DNA of 64,000 bases from Arthrobacter tumbae (GCF_016907495.1 NZ_JAFBCC010000001.1:682001-746000), one strand, 5' to 3'. Counted from the first letter of the stretch, positions 45,291-54,801 are shown. A program made the numbers and translations. The notes: a model not told the origin generated them from the sequence alone.

Positions 45291-46091
45291 CGCCCGCGAC
45301 TGCTCCGGGCCGTACGGGAGAATCGGGATCGCCTTGGTCATGTCCACCGAGGCTTCATCCATAGCTACCTTGGTGACCCGGACCGCACTGCGCATCTTGT
45401 TCAGCTGGGTGGCCACAAAGTCGACGTCCACCGGCGCACCGTGACCGGGAACAAAGACGTCATACAGGTCATCGAGCGCCGTGATCTTGCCCAACGTGCG
45501 GATCCACTCCGCCGGGAAGGAATCCTCAAAACCGGGGTCTGCGCCCTCCTCGACCAGATCGCCCGTGAAAAGCACGTTGCCGGCACCGACCAGGAGGTCA
45601 TTATCCGTATGACCGAACCCCAGGTGGAACAGGGTGACCGAAATGCCGCCGAGATCCAGGTCCACCGGCGATCCGGAAACATGCCTGTTGGCCGGCTGGA
45701 TGGCAGTGTGCTCTCCGCGGTTCTCGGCCATCGCCGGTTCCGTCTTGCCAACCTCCACACGCTGTTCCTCACCGCTCTCGCGAACGACGGCGGCGCACCG
45801 GTCGGTTGCCCAGAAGTCCTCAGCGCCGTGGGCCGCAAAATACGCGTTCCCGAACACGTGGTCGAAGTGCGAGTGGGTGTTGACCACGCACAACGGCAGG
45901 TCAGTCAGCCCCCGCACCGCATCGAGGATCCGGGCGGCTTGCTCCGGCCCGGCGCCGGTGTCAATTACGAGCGCCCGGTCCGTTCCCACAACCAGTCCGG
46001 TGTTCAGGCCGAAGGGATCGGTACGAAGCATCCACACGCGGTCTCCCAACTGGGTCCAGGGGTTGGACTGTTCGTCTTCTCGCTCGGACAT
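45225..46091 (-). CDS. Metallo-beta-lactamase-fold hydrolase
   Basis: Protein of 288 residues with the metal motif THSHFDHVFGN (HxHxDH), FGHTDND and FTGDLVEEGADPG, and a late VPGHGAPVD. These identify the MBL hydrolase superfamily; the substrate cannot be inferred. It runs opposite the thymidylate-kinase-like gene with overlapping 3' ends. Confidence 0.88.
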   Translation of the reverse strand: MSEREDEQSNPWTQLGDRVWMLRTDPFGLNTGLVVGTDRALVIDTGAGPEQAARILDAVRGLTDLPLCVVNTHSHFDHVFGNAYFAAHGAEDFWATDRCAAVVRESGEEQRVEVGKTEPAMAENRGEHTAIQPANRHVSGSPVDLDLGGISVTLFHLGFGHTDNDLLVGAGNVLFTGDLVEEGADPGFEDSFPAEWIRTLGKITALDDLYDVFVPGHGAPVDVDFVATQLNKMRSAVRVTKVAMDEASVDMTKAIPILPYGPEQSRALLTRLRTLAHWKWLERQGSSN

Positions 46092-46131
46092 GGGTTCCTC
46101 TCTGGTGGCGGCTGTCCGCTAAGCCTAATCG

Positions 46132-47694
46132 TCAGAGATCAGCGAGGACGCCGCCGGGGTTCTCTATAGCGTCGGCAACGTAGCGCAGGAAGCCTCCGGC
46201 AACACCGCCGTCGCACACCCGATGGTCAAAGGTCAGCGTCAGCTCGGTCACCTTCCGGACGGCGAGCTCGCCGTTGACGACCCACGGCCGGTCAATGATC
46301 CGTCCCAGCCCGAGGATCGCGGCCTCCGGGTGGTTGATGATGGCTGCACTGCCGTCCACGCCGAACACCCCGTAGTTGTTCAGCGTGAACGTGCCTGAGG
46401 TGAGTTCCGCGGGTGTCGCTTTGCCCTCGCGTGCGACGGCGGCAAGACGCCGGATCTCCGCGTCCAGTTCCCGTGCGCTCATCCGGTCGGCCCGCTGCAC
46501 CGCGGGAACCAAAAGCCCGCGGTCGGTCTGCGCAGCGATGCCAAGGTTCACGCCGTCAAACTTCAGGATCTCCGAGCTGCCGTCCTCACGCTCGACGATG
46601 CGCGTATTCAGTTCCGGGTACCGGGCGATCCCGGCCAGCGCGAACCGTGCGACAAAGGCCAATAGACCAGGCGTTGCGTCCGGCTGCCTGCGCTTGAGGT
46701 CGGCGCGCAGGTCAAGCAGTGCAGTGGCATCGACGTCCACCCACACCGTTGCTTCCGGGATCTCCCGGCGACTGCGCGTCATGGCCTCGGCTACCGCCTT
46801 GCGCACGCCGCGGACGGGGATGCGCTCGGCGATCCGCAGCCCGCTGCGGCGGTCCTGGTCCACTTCCCCAGCGGTGCTTTGCCTGCTGCTGCTGGTGCTA
46901 CTGCTGCTGTCGGGCAGGGTCTCCTGTTTCTCAGCGGACGTTCCGGCGGAAGCCTGCAGGGCCCGCTCGACGTCGCGGCGCAGGACCATGCCGTCCGCAC
47001 CCGTGCCCTCGACCGAGGACAGATTGAGACCGGCGTCCCGCGCAAGCTTGCGGACCAGCGGCGAGATGCACAGCACTGCGCGCTGTTCGGACTCTGCCGC
47101 AGGCGCTTCCTGCCCGGTCAGCGTTTCCGGCACTTCCGCGGACTCGGATGCGGGTGCGGCTGCGGGTGCGGCGGCTGACCCGGCATCACCCCTGCGACGC
47201 CGGGTCCGGCCTCCGGTGCCTGTTCCCGGCGTGCCGTAGCCGATCAAAACATTGCCGGATCCCCCACCCGACTCTGAACTTGACTCTGCACCCGAGTCCG
47301 CGATGTCCGGCGCTGCGGCGACCTCCGCGTCCGTAGGCACGCTGACCCCGGCTCGTTCCTCCTCGCGGTACGCCTCAGCGTCAGGGTTGCCCGTTGAAGC
47401 AGCTGTCGCAGCCACCGTCTCGGGCGCAGCACCGTCGGGCCGCACCGAGATCAGGGGCGCGCCGACGTTGATGGTGGTCCCGGCCTCCCCGTGCAACTGG
47501 GCGACGACGCCGGCAAACGGCGAGGGAACCTCCACCATGGATTTCGCCGTCTCAACTTCGGCGACCGGCTGGTCGACTGACACGGTGTCCCCTTCAGCCA
47601 CGAGCCAGTTCACCAGTTCGGCTTCGGTCAGACCCTCACCGAGGTCAGGTAGCAGGAACACCTTCACAGAAGGGCTCGTTGTCGTGGCGCTCAT
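46132..47694 (-). CDS. Branched-chain 2-oxoacid dehydrogenase E2 (dihydrolipoyl acyltransferase)
   Basis: Acyltransferase core of the 2-oxoacid dehydrogenase complex, 520 residues. One lipoyl domain (1-85) has the lipoylated lysine in VETAKSMVEV. A long Ala/Ser/Glu linker leads to a peripheral-subunit binding domain (ISPLVRKLARDAGLNLSSVEG), another linker, and the catalytic domain ending with the active-site histidine in FDHRVCDGGVAGGFLR. It transfers branched-chain acyl groups to CoA. Start overlap with the E1beta stop (ATGA) couples their translation. Confidence 0.93.
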   Translation of the reverse strand: MSATTTSPSVKVFLLPDLGEGLTEAELVNWLVAEGDTVSVDQPVAEVETAKSMVEVPSPFAGVVAQLHGEAGTTINVGAPLISVRPDGAAPETVAATAASTGNPDAEAYREEERAGVSVPTDAEVAAAPDIADSGAESSSESGGGSGNVLIGYGTPGTGTGGRTRRRRGDAGSAAAPAAAPASESAEVPETLTGQEAPAAESEQRAVLCISPLVRKLARDAGLNLSSVEGTGADGMVLRRDVERALQASAGTSAEKQETLPDSSSSTSSSRQSTAGEVDQDRRSGLRIAERIPVRGVRKAVAEAMTRSRREIPEATVWVDVDATALLDLRADLKRRQPDATPGLLAFVARFALAGIARYPELNTRIVEREDGSSEILKFDGVNLGIAAQTDRGLLVPAVQRADRMSARELDAEIRRLAAVAREGKATPAELTSGTFTLNNYGVFGVDGSAAIINHPEAAILGLGRIIDRPWVVNGELAVRKVTELTLTFDHRVCDGGVAGGFLRYVADAIENPGGVLADL

Positions 47695-48764
47695 GCGTCC
47701 TCCCACTGAAGTTCGTCCACGGTGTCGAGGATCCGGTCAACGCTCGGCAGGAAGAAGTGCTCGAGCTTGGGTGCGGGATACGGAATGTCGAACCCGGTCA
47801 CACGCCGCACGGGGGCGGCCAGCGAGTTGAAGCAGCGCTCCTGGACACGGGCAACGATCTCTGCGGCGACCGAGGCGAACCCCGGTGCTTCTGCAATAAC
47901 GACGGCGCGTCCGGTCTTGCGCACGCTGGCGGTGACTGTCTCGTCATCGAACGGCACGAGGGAGCGCACATCGATCACTTCAAGGCTGCGCCCTTCGCTT
48001 GCCGCCGCTTCAGCGGCGGCCAAGGCCGTCGGCACGGAGGGGCCATAGGCAATAAGGGTGGCATCGGTTCCGGAGCGGGCAACCACGGCGCGGCCCACCG
48101 TGGAACCGGCGGTGGCGGCGTCGTCGGCTTCCTTGCGAAGCTCGTCCAGGTCCAGTGTCTCCTTGGTCCAGTAGAGCTTCTTCGGCTCGAGGAAGACCAC
48201 GGGATCTGGGAAGCGGATGGCATCGCGGAGCATCAGGTAGGCATCGCGCACGGTGGCTGGGGCCAGAACCGTAAGCCCGGGTGTGTGCGCGTAGTAAGAC
48301 TCCGAGGAGTCGCAATGGTGCTCCACTCCCCCGATGCCGCCTGCGTACGGAATGCGCATGACCAGCGGCAGCTTCACCTTGCCCTTGGTCCTGTTGGGCA
48401 TTTTGGCGACGTGGCTGACCACCTGCTCGAAGGCGGGGTAGGCGAAGGCGTCAAACTGCATTTCGACGACGGGACGCATGCCGTTCATCGCCATGCCGAC
48501 TGCCATGCCCATGATGCCCGCCTCCGCGAGGGGCGTGTCGAAGCAGCGTTCCTCGCCGAAGCGGGCGGTGAGCCCGTCCGTGATACGGAAGACGCCGCCG
48601 AGCGGGCCTACGTCCTCGCCGAAGATGATGACCGAGGGATCAGCCTCCATGGCATCGGCCAAGGCGGTATTCAAGGCTTTGGCGAAGGTGAGTGGCTGGA
48701 GCCCTGTCCTGGGGTTCCCGGCTGCCTTTTCGGCCGAGCCGGATCGAACTGCGGTGTCAGTCAT
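47691..48764 (-). CDS. Branched-chain 2-oxoacid dehydrogenase E1 beta subunit
   Basis: Beta subunit of the thiamine-dependent E1 decarboxylase, 357 residues. Typical stretches are VIIFGEDVGPLGGVFRIT, TPLAEAGIMGMAVGMAM, MQFDAFAYPAFEQVVSHVAK and HHCDSSESYYAHTPGL. ATG 48764 follows the E1alpha stop by 2 nt. The subunit pairs with E1alpha and feeds the lipoyl arm of E2. Confidence 0.94.
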   Translation of the reverse strand: MTDTAVRSGSAEKAAGNPRTGLQPLTFAKALNTALADAMEADPSVIIFGEDVGPLGGVFRITDGLTARFGEERCFDTPLAEAGIMGMAVGMAMNGMRPVVEMQFDAFAYPAFEQVVSHVAKMPNRTKGKVKLPLVMRIPYAGGIGGVEHHCDSSESYYAHTPGLTVLAPATVRDAYLMLRDAIRFPDPVVFLEPKKLYWTKETLDLDELRKEADDAATAGSTVGRAVVARSGTDATLIAYGPSVPTALAAAEAAASEGRSLEVIDVRSLVPFDDETVTASVRKTGRAVVIAEAPGFASVAAEIVARVQERCFNSLAAPVRRVTGFDIPYPAPKLEHFFLPSVDRILDTVDELQWEDA

Positions 48765-48766
48765 GG

Positions 48767-49933
48767 CTAGGCACCTTCCCGTGAGAGCTCGTCGGCCAGA
48801 AGCGCGGCCTGTTCGCGCAGTTGGCTCGTCTTCTCGGTGTAGACGTACTCGAAGAGATCTGCCGGATTGATCTCCGGCTCGGAGTTGAGCCCGTCCCGCA
48901 GGGTGCTGGCCGTCTCCTCGGCCGCCCCGGCGATGCGCTGCTCCTCTTCTGCGGTGAGCAGGTTGAGGTTGCCCAGGTAGGTGCGCATGCGGGTGATCGG
49001 ATCCTTCGGGACCCACTCGTCGACGTCGGACTGGGGCCGGTACCGCGACGGATCGTCCGCGTTGGTGTGCGCCTGCATGCGGTAGGTGTGTGCCTCGACG
49101 AGGGCCGGGCCGCCGCCGTCGCGCGCTCGGTCAACCGCCTTGCCCAGCACGGACAGCATGGCAGCGAGATCATTGCCGTCCACGCGTTCGCCGGGCATGC
49201 CGTAGCCGATCGCCTTGTGCGCCAGCGACGGCGCAACGGTCTGGTGCTTCAGCGGAACCGAGATTGCGTATTCGTTGTTCTGGACCAGGAAGACCACCGG
49301 TACGTGGAACACGGCTGCGAAGTTCAGGGCTTCGTGGAAGTCACCCTCGCTGGTGGCACCGTCACCGCACAGGGCAAGCACCACGGTGTTTTCACCGCGC
49401 AGCTTGGCCGCGTGGGCCACTCCGACGGCGTGTAGCAGCTGGGTAGCCAGCGGCGTTGCCTGGGTGGCGGTCTTGTACTCATAGGGGTCGTACCCGGAAT
49501 GCCAGTCGCCCCTCAGGAGGGTCAGCACGCCAAGGGGATCAACGCCGCGGGTGATGACAGCGACGGTGTCCCGGTAGGTCGGGAAGAGCCAGTCATCCTT
49601 TTCAAGCACGACGGCGGCAGCCACCTGGCAGGCCTCCTGCCCGTGCGATGAGGGGTAGACAGCCATCCGGCCCTGCCGGACCAGCGCGTTGGCCTGATCG
49701 TTGATGCGGCGGCCGACGACCAACTTCTCGTAGGCACTGAGGAGCGCTTCGCCGTCGGGCAGGGGGTAGCGGTCATTGTGAATGTGCTCGCCGCTGGGGT
49801 CCACGAGCTGGACCGGTTGGGCGGACGGGAGCATGTATTCCTCCGCAGTGGGGCCCTGGTCGCTGCTGCGGCCGGTGGGCTTCATTGACTCGCCGTACTG
49901 GTTGTTGGCGGAGTTGCCGGTAGAAATGGTCAT
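48767..49933 (-). CDS. Branched-chain 2-oxoacid dehydrogenase E1 alpha subunit
   Basis: Alpha subunit of 388 residues. The ThDP motif is GDGATSEGDFHEALNFAAVF followed by VVFLVQNN. LVEAHTYRMQAHTNADDPSRYR is the phosphorylation-loop region of this enzyme class, and YPSSHGQEACQVA resembles branched-chain rather than pyruvate E1. It is the first gene of the operon. An Lrp-family regulator is divergent across 213 nt. No E3 is present here. Confidence 0.92.
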   Translation of the reverse strand: MTISTGNSANNQYGESMKPTGRSSDQGPTAEEYMLPSAQPVQLVDPSGEHIHNDRYPLPDGEALLSAYEKLVVGRRINDQANALVRQGRMAVYPSSHGQEACQVAAAVVLEKDDWLFPTYRDTVAVITRGVDPLGVLTLLRGDWHSGYDPYEYKTATQATPLATQLLHAVGVAHAAKLRGENTVVLALCGDGATSEGDFHEALNFAAVFHVPVVFLVQNNEYAISVPLKHQTVAPSLAHKAIGYGMPGERVDGNDLAAMLSVLGKAVDRARDGGGPALVEAHTYRMQAHTNADDPSRYRPQSDVDEWVPKDPITRMRTYLGNLNLLTAEEEQRIAGAAEETASTLRDGLNSEPEINPADLFEYVYTEKTSQLREQAALLADELSREGA

Positions 49934-50146
49934 GCTGCCTCCCTCAGCCGTTCCAACCTGCGGGACGGCCTCACTGCCTGGCGTCCCCGGCGCGTGGCCG
50001 GGGAACTATATCTGTTGCTCAATTATGCGTTTGCTACCCGATTCGTATCCACATACGGGCAATATCGTGGAAGAATGGTGTTTCTACGTGGGATTCTGCA
50101 GACGTATTGACGGTGTGAGCTGGATAACTAACAAGGGTGTAGACAG

Positions 50147-50590
50147 ATGGCGGAACAGCCCCTCGACGAAGTGGACCGGAAGATCCTCGCCGAACTTACC
50201 CGCGATGGCCGGCTCTCCGTCACGGCGGTCGCCGAGAACGTTCATATCTCCCGGGCGCACGCCTATTCGCGGATCGCTCGGCTGACGGAAAGCGGCGTGC
50301 TGACGAAGTTCACTGCGCTGATCGACCCGATCAAGGCGGGGCTCAGGTCTTCGGCCTATGTGACGCTGAAGGTGCGCCAGCATTCGTGGCGGGAGCTCAG
50401 GGAGCAGCTGCGTGCCATTCCCGAGGTGCATCACATTGCGCTGGTGGGGGGCGATTTCGACGTCATCCTGCTGGTTCGCGCTGAAGACAACGTGGATCTT
50501 CGACGTGTCATTTTCGATCAGCTGCAGTCCATGCCCGGCGTGCTGGACACCCAGACGTTCCTGGTGTTTGAGGACATGGATACGCGCTAG
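50147..50590 (+). CDS. Lrp/AsnC-family transcriptional regulator
   Basis: Regulator of 147 residues with a winged helix at 5-60 (LDEVDRKILAELTRDGRLSVTAVAENVHISRAHAYSRI) and a RAM domain at 65-140 (VTLKVRQHSW, HHIALVGGDFDVILLVRAED). Such proteins sense amino acids as higher oligomers. Being divergent from the branched-chain 2-oxoacid dehydrogenase operon, a BkdR-like role responding to a branched-chain amino acid is likely. Confidence 0.92.
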   Translation: MAEQPLDEVDRKILAELTRDGRLSVTAVAENVHISRAHAYSRIARLTESGVLTKFTALIDPIKAGLRSSAYVTLKVRQHSWRELREQLRAIPEVHHIALVGGDFDVILLVRAEDNVDLRRVIFDQLQSMPGVLDTQTFLVFEDMDTR

Positions 50591-51080
50591 GTGTAGCGCC
50601 TTCGGAACCGGGAGTCGCTCATATGCAGCCCGGTTGGGGCTCCTTCACCGGGCATTTTTGCGGGCGGGTCTTACGGGATCGGTAGCTGCGCCGAACATGC
50701 GACCTGTCTGCAGGCGAAAAGCGTCCGGAGACGCGCGTTGAGCGTTCCCGAAAGGGTCAGCGAAGAGGCGCCATAGCGCTGCTCCGGCCGGGCGCGATGT
50801 GATTCCTGCAGGTTTCTACCGGCCGTGACGTCTGTCCTGCTTTTCCCTTGCGCTTTAGCTCTCGAAAGCGAGCGGCGCATTGCTATAGGCCAGCGCCCGG
50901 CTGCCCCTGAACGCCAGCGCCGGGCTGCTGATACGCATTGCGCGGGCGGTCGTCCTCGAGCGGCCGTCCGTCAAACTCTTCACCGTACGTACGAGGCCGG
51001 TTCAGGTCGCGTCGACGTGCTCGTGAGCCGACAACCGTGGCACCGACACCAGCAACGAGTTTCGTGGAAAAGTACGAGAT
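50591..51080. other. Intergenic stretch at the left edge of the accessory region
   Basis: No convincing gene: the only longer frame (50671-50880, minus) has no recognisable protein character. It holds an imperfect hairpin with a 10-bp stem and one bulged base (50891-50900 with 50920-50930) and a small CTCGAAAGCGAG stem near 50861-50872. Composition changes from core-like to less G+C-rich on its right side. No tRNA or direct-repeat attachment site was seen. Confidence 0.4.
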
Positions 51081-51572
51081 ATGGACGATGACATTGGCAC
51101 ACACCGTATGACGTCGCTGACTATGGACGGCGAAGCGGCTATGGGGCGCATTGCCGTCTGGGCTGCGTACCTCGAGCAGAACCTTGCTGACCTGGTTGGA
51201 GAGGTCATAGGCGATGCGGGGATGGGTCGGACGATCACCGAACGCATGCCAGCGAGTCAGACGATCGATCTGCTCAGCAAGCTCATTGCTGACGTATCTG
51301 GCATCTCATCAGCGGATCGGGGACACATCGTAGCCACCTTGCGCGACGCGAAGGCCGCTTTGCGAGAGCGCAACGCGGTCCTCCACTCACTGGTCGGCAG
51401 CACGCTTGATGGAGATGCAGCCAGCTTCTCCAGCTATCGTCGAAAAGAGGCTCACTTCCAAATAAGGACTGACGCGGAGCTGGACGCGATCGGGCAATAT
51501 TTGCACAAAGTGGGTTGGGAGATCTTCGATCTCGCCCGGATCACATCCCGGATCGATCGACAGGCTCGATGA
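51081..51572 (+). CDS. HEPN-motif hypothetical protein
   Basis: Mostly alpha-helical 163-residue protein. Residues 97-102 read RNAVLH, matching the HEPN ribonuclease motif R-N-x3-H, preceded by a helix (IVATLRDAKAALRE) and an earlier helical pair around 25-45 and 60-72, the usual HEPN order. HEPN RNases occur in toxin-antitoxin and antiphage systems. A helicase-nuclease gene follows on the same strand 185 nt downstream. The start is uncertain; ATG 51108 is an alternative. Assigning RNase activity is inference from the motif. Confidence 0.7.
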   Translation: MDDDIGTHRMTSLTMDGEAAMGRIAVWAAYLEQNLADLVGEVIGDAGMGRTITERMPASQTIDLLSKLIADVSGISSADRGHIVATLRDAKAALRERNAVLHSLVGSTLDGDAASFSSYRRKEAHFQIRTDAELDAIGQYLHKVGWEIFDLARITSRIDRQAR

Positions 51573-51757
51573 GCTACAGTCCGTCATTCGCAACCGGTCT
51601 TGCCCGTAGGGTGACTCGATACTTGGCTGCCCGTAGTCGGCCCGACACAGCGTCCGGCAGCCGAACCTGACCTTGCCGTGAGTCCATACTGAGCGTGGAA
51701 GAGTCATGTCGGCGCCTGCCGAGGGACTTTCCTAGTCTGGGAATTAGGGGGAGCTAT

Positions 51758-54757
51758 ATGGCTGCGATCGTGAAGCGCGACATCGGCGGCAACGAGCTGT
51801 GGTGGCTTAGCGAAGGCCTCGGCGCGCACCCACAAGAGCCGCTGGACGGCGAGGCGGTAATCGCATCACTGACTGGTCGGTTTCGGTTCGTCGAAGAGTC
51901 ACAATCGAAGGCCGGGCTTCGGAAACCCCAGCTTGGGGCCTTACATGCGATCCTGGCCTACCGCTCCACTGAGGAACACGAGCCCATCACCGTTGTGATG
52001 CCGACCGGTACCGGCAAGACGGAAACGATGCTCGCGGCCTTCTGCCACTCACCGGCTGCGACACTGGTCGTGGTGCCATCCGATGCGCTCCGAACCCAAA
52101 TCGCAGAGAAGTTCGTCACGCTCGGAGTGCTACCAATTGTCGAAGCAGTAGTCGCCGACTTCGTCTGCCCTGCCGTCATCGTCCTCAAGAGCGGATTACA
52201 AACGATCGACCAGGTCGAGCAACTACTAGCACGCTCGAACGTCGTGGTTTCGACCGCGCAGGCGTTGAACGCGTGCTCGGAGGAAGCGCGCTCACACCTT
52301 GCCGCATCGTGCCAGCGATTATTCGTGGATGAGGCGCACCATGTGGAGGCTCGAACCTGGAGGGAAGTAGTCAATCTGTTCCTGGGACGCGAAGTTGTCC
52401 AGTTCACCGCGACGCCCTACCGCGAGGATGGCCGGCACCTCGGAGGGCGCATCGCGTACGCATACCCGCTACGGCTTGCACAGTCTCATGGGTACTTCGC
52501 CCGGATAAATTACCACTCCGTAATCGACTTGGCTGATCCTGATCGTGCTGTAGCTATTGCAGCGATCGAACAACTCCGTGCCGATATCGAGGCCGGATTC
52601 GATCATCTCCTAATGGCACGCGTCAGTTCCGTGGAACGAGCCAAGAAGATTATCAAGCTCTACCAGGAGCTCGGTTCCGAATTCGCCCCCGTGCGCATCG
52701 ACACTGGACTGGCAGGATCGACTCAACGCAAGCATCGAGACAAGCTGTTCAGCCGCGACAGCCGAATTGTCGTATGCGTCAACATGCTCGGCGAGGGCTT
52801 CGACCTCCCTTCGCTCAAGGTCGCAGCCATCCATGATCCTCAGAAAAGTCTGGCCGTTACCCTGCAGTTCGTCGGCCGCTTCACTCGGGTAGGAAGTGAC
52901 TCGCTCGGAGAAGCCTCCGCATTCGTCCCGCTACAAGTGGCTGGGGTCGATGAGCGGCTACGGAAGCTCTACGGCGAGGACGCCGACTGGAACGAGGTCA
53001 TTCGGGACCTCACCGAACATGGCGTCGGTCAGGAGAAGGACCGGACCGACTTCGAACAGGCATTTGGTTCCCTCCCACGCGAGGTCGCGATGCGCAGCAT
53101 TCATCCGAAGATGAGCACAGTCACCTACCAATCCACGAAGCCGCTCTCCTGGAACCCGGAGAGCATTTTCGAATTGTTTGAGGACCGTCTGCTCACCACC
53201 CGTCCAGGAATAAACAACAAGGACAAGGTTGTGTGGTGGGTGTCCCGAGAGGCGACACCCGTCAGGTGGGGAGAGTTCGCGAGCTTCAACGAGCTCGTGC
53301 ACCATCTCCATGTCGTCTACGTCGACGACGCCGCCGGCTTCTTGTACATCAACAGCACGAACAACGACTCGATGCATGAAGACGTCGCTAAAGCGGTGGG
53401 CGGTGACGACGTCACGTTAATCAAGGGAGAAACGCTGTACCGCATCCTCTCTAAGGTCAAGCGCAGAGTGCCAACCAACGTCGGTCTCCTCGACTCGGTC
53501 AGCCGAAATCGCCGCTTCTCGATGCACGTCGGCCAAGACGTTCTCCACGCTTGGCGCGGAGAAGGCGGTACGAAGATGAAGACGAACATCTTCGCGCACG
53601 GCTTTTCAAAGAGCCGCGCCGTAAGCTTCGGAGCATCGCGCAAGGGACGCATATGGAGCCATGAGCAGGCACGCGACATACACGACTGGGTGAGCTGGGC
53701 AAGCCAGGTCGGCCCCACCATCACGGATACATCCATCTCGCTTGAGTCCGTCATGTCGGGATTCCTATTGCCCGAACCTGTGCGCGAACGGCCTCCTCAT
53801 GTGCCCCTGTCCATCGAATGGCCGTATCAGCTCGTCGCCACTTTCAGCGACCGCCGCAAGGTGAGATTTAACGAAGAGGCATTCTCACTGCTCGATACGG
53901 AGTTCTCTCTAACCAATCACACCGTGGATCAGCCGTTGCGATTTGAACTTCGGACTCCTTCGTGGGCACTGGAGTTCGAGTTCGAGTTCCATGAGGACGA
54001 TCCGCCGACGATCCACCCAGTAGGCAGCGACGGCCAGATTGTCACCAATGCGGGGACAGGGAGCCTCGCGGCATTCCTCACCGCCCACGGACTGCTGGTG
54101 ACCTTCGAGGATGAAGCAGTCATGGTCGAGCAAGGTTTCCTTCTCAGACCAGACCGAGAAAGGCGACTGTTCCCTGTCGAAGGCATCGAGACCATCGACT
54201 GGTCCGGAATCAACATCAAGCGAGAGTCACAGGGCGCCGAGCGTGACCCGACAACTGTTCAGCATCGAGCCATCCAAGCCCTGTCCGCAGAGGAGGAATG
54301 GGAAGCCATCCTAGACGACGACGGAACAGGAGAATTGGCAGACATCGTGTGCCTGCGACGAACGGGTGATGCGCTAGAGGTCCTGCTGGCTCACTGCAAG
54401 TACTCATCCGGTGATAAACCAGGTGCGCGGATCGACGATCTCTACGACGTCTGCGGCCAGGCAATGAAGATGAACAGAGCCAAATCAATGCCGGAGTTAC
54501 TCATGAAGCGACTCCTCCGACGGGAGCAACAGCGCCAGGCCGACGGCAAGAGCGGTCTGATCTCAGGAGATATAGCCCGCCTTGCAGCCATCGTGGGCGA
54601 GGCCCGCTACCGCGCTCTCCACGTCACTGTCGCGATCATCCAGCCGGGCATGTCGAAATCTCGTGTCAGCGATGATATGCGCGCTCTCCTTGGAGCGACC
54701 GACCGCTTCCTTTCAGAAACGCACGGGATACGCCTACGCGTCATCGCGAGTACATGA
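51758..54757 (+). CDS. SF2 DEAD/DEAH helicase with PD-(D/E)XK-like C-terminal region
   Basis: Protein of 999 residues. The N-terminal half is a superfamily 2 helicase: Walker A MPTGTGKT at 81-88, DEAH at 191-194, TATP at 217-220, motif V VCVNMLGEGFDLP and motif VI LQFVGRFTRVG. A long middle region (470-800) has no recognised domain. Near the C-terminus, D862, E874 and H879-x-K881 (EVLLAHCKYS) resemble the nuclease core D-x(n)-E/D-x-K with a His in place of the second acid, followed by DDLYDVCGQAMKM. ATG 51758 follows GGGGGAG by 5 nt. Base composition is lower in G+C than the core genes. Role in defence is inferred from architecture and context. Confidence 0.88.
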   Translation: MAAIVKRDIGGNELWWLSEGLGAHPQEPLDGEAVIASLTGRFRFVEESQSKAGLRKPQLGALHAILAYRSTEEHEPITVVMPTGTGKTETMLAAFCHSPAATLVVVPSDALRTQIAEKFVTLGVLPIVEAVVADFVCPAVIVLKSGLQTIDQVEQLLARSNVVVSTAQALNACSEEARSHLAASCQRLFVDEAHHVEARTWREVVNLFLGREVVQFTATPYREDGRHLGGRIAYAYPLRLAQSHGYFARINYHSVIDLADPDRAVAIAAIEQLRADIEAGFDHLLMARVSSVERAKKIIKLYQELGSEFAPVRIDTGLAGSTQRKHRDKLFSRDSRIVVCVNMLGEGFDLPSLKVAAIHDPQKSLAVTLQFVGRFTRVGSDSLGEASAFVPLQVAGVDERLRKLYGEDADWNEVIRDLTEHGVGQEKDRTDFEQAFGSLPREVAMRSIHPKMSTVTYQSTKPLSWNPESIFELFEDRLLTTRPGINNKDKVVWWVSREATPVRWGEFASFNELVHHLHVVYVDDAAGFLYINSTNNDSMHEDVAKAVGGDDVTLIKGETLYRILSKVKRRVPTNVGLLDSVSRNRRFSMHVGQDVLHAWRGEGGTKMKTNIFAHGFSKSRAVSFGASRKGRIWSHEQARDIHDWVSWASQVGPTITDTSISLESVMSGFLLPEPVRERPPHVPLSIEWPYQLVATFSDRRKVRFNEEAFSLLDTEFSLTNHTVDQPLRFELRTPSWALEFEFEFHEDDPPTIHPVGSDGQIVTNAGTGSLAAFLTAHGLLVTFEDEAVMVEQGFLLRPDRERRLFPVEGIETIDWSGINIKRESQGAERDPTTVQHRAIQALSAEEEWEAILDDDGTGELADIVCLRRTGDALEVLLAHCKYSSGDKPGARIDDLYDVCGQAMKMNRAKSMPELLMKRLLRREQQRQADGKSGLISGDIARLAAIVGEARYRALHVTVAIIQPGMSKSRVSDDMRALLGATDRFLSETHGIRLRVIAST

Positions 54758-54801
54758 AGTCGGCTGCTGTGACTTAAGGTACGACGCCTCGAATCGCACG
54801 C

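Noticed and set aside
50671..50880. 69-codon minus-strand frame in the 490-nt gap
   Set aside because: Arg/Ser-rich, no ribosome site, no recognisable features.
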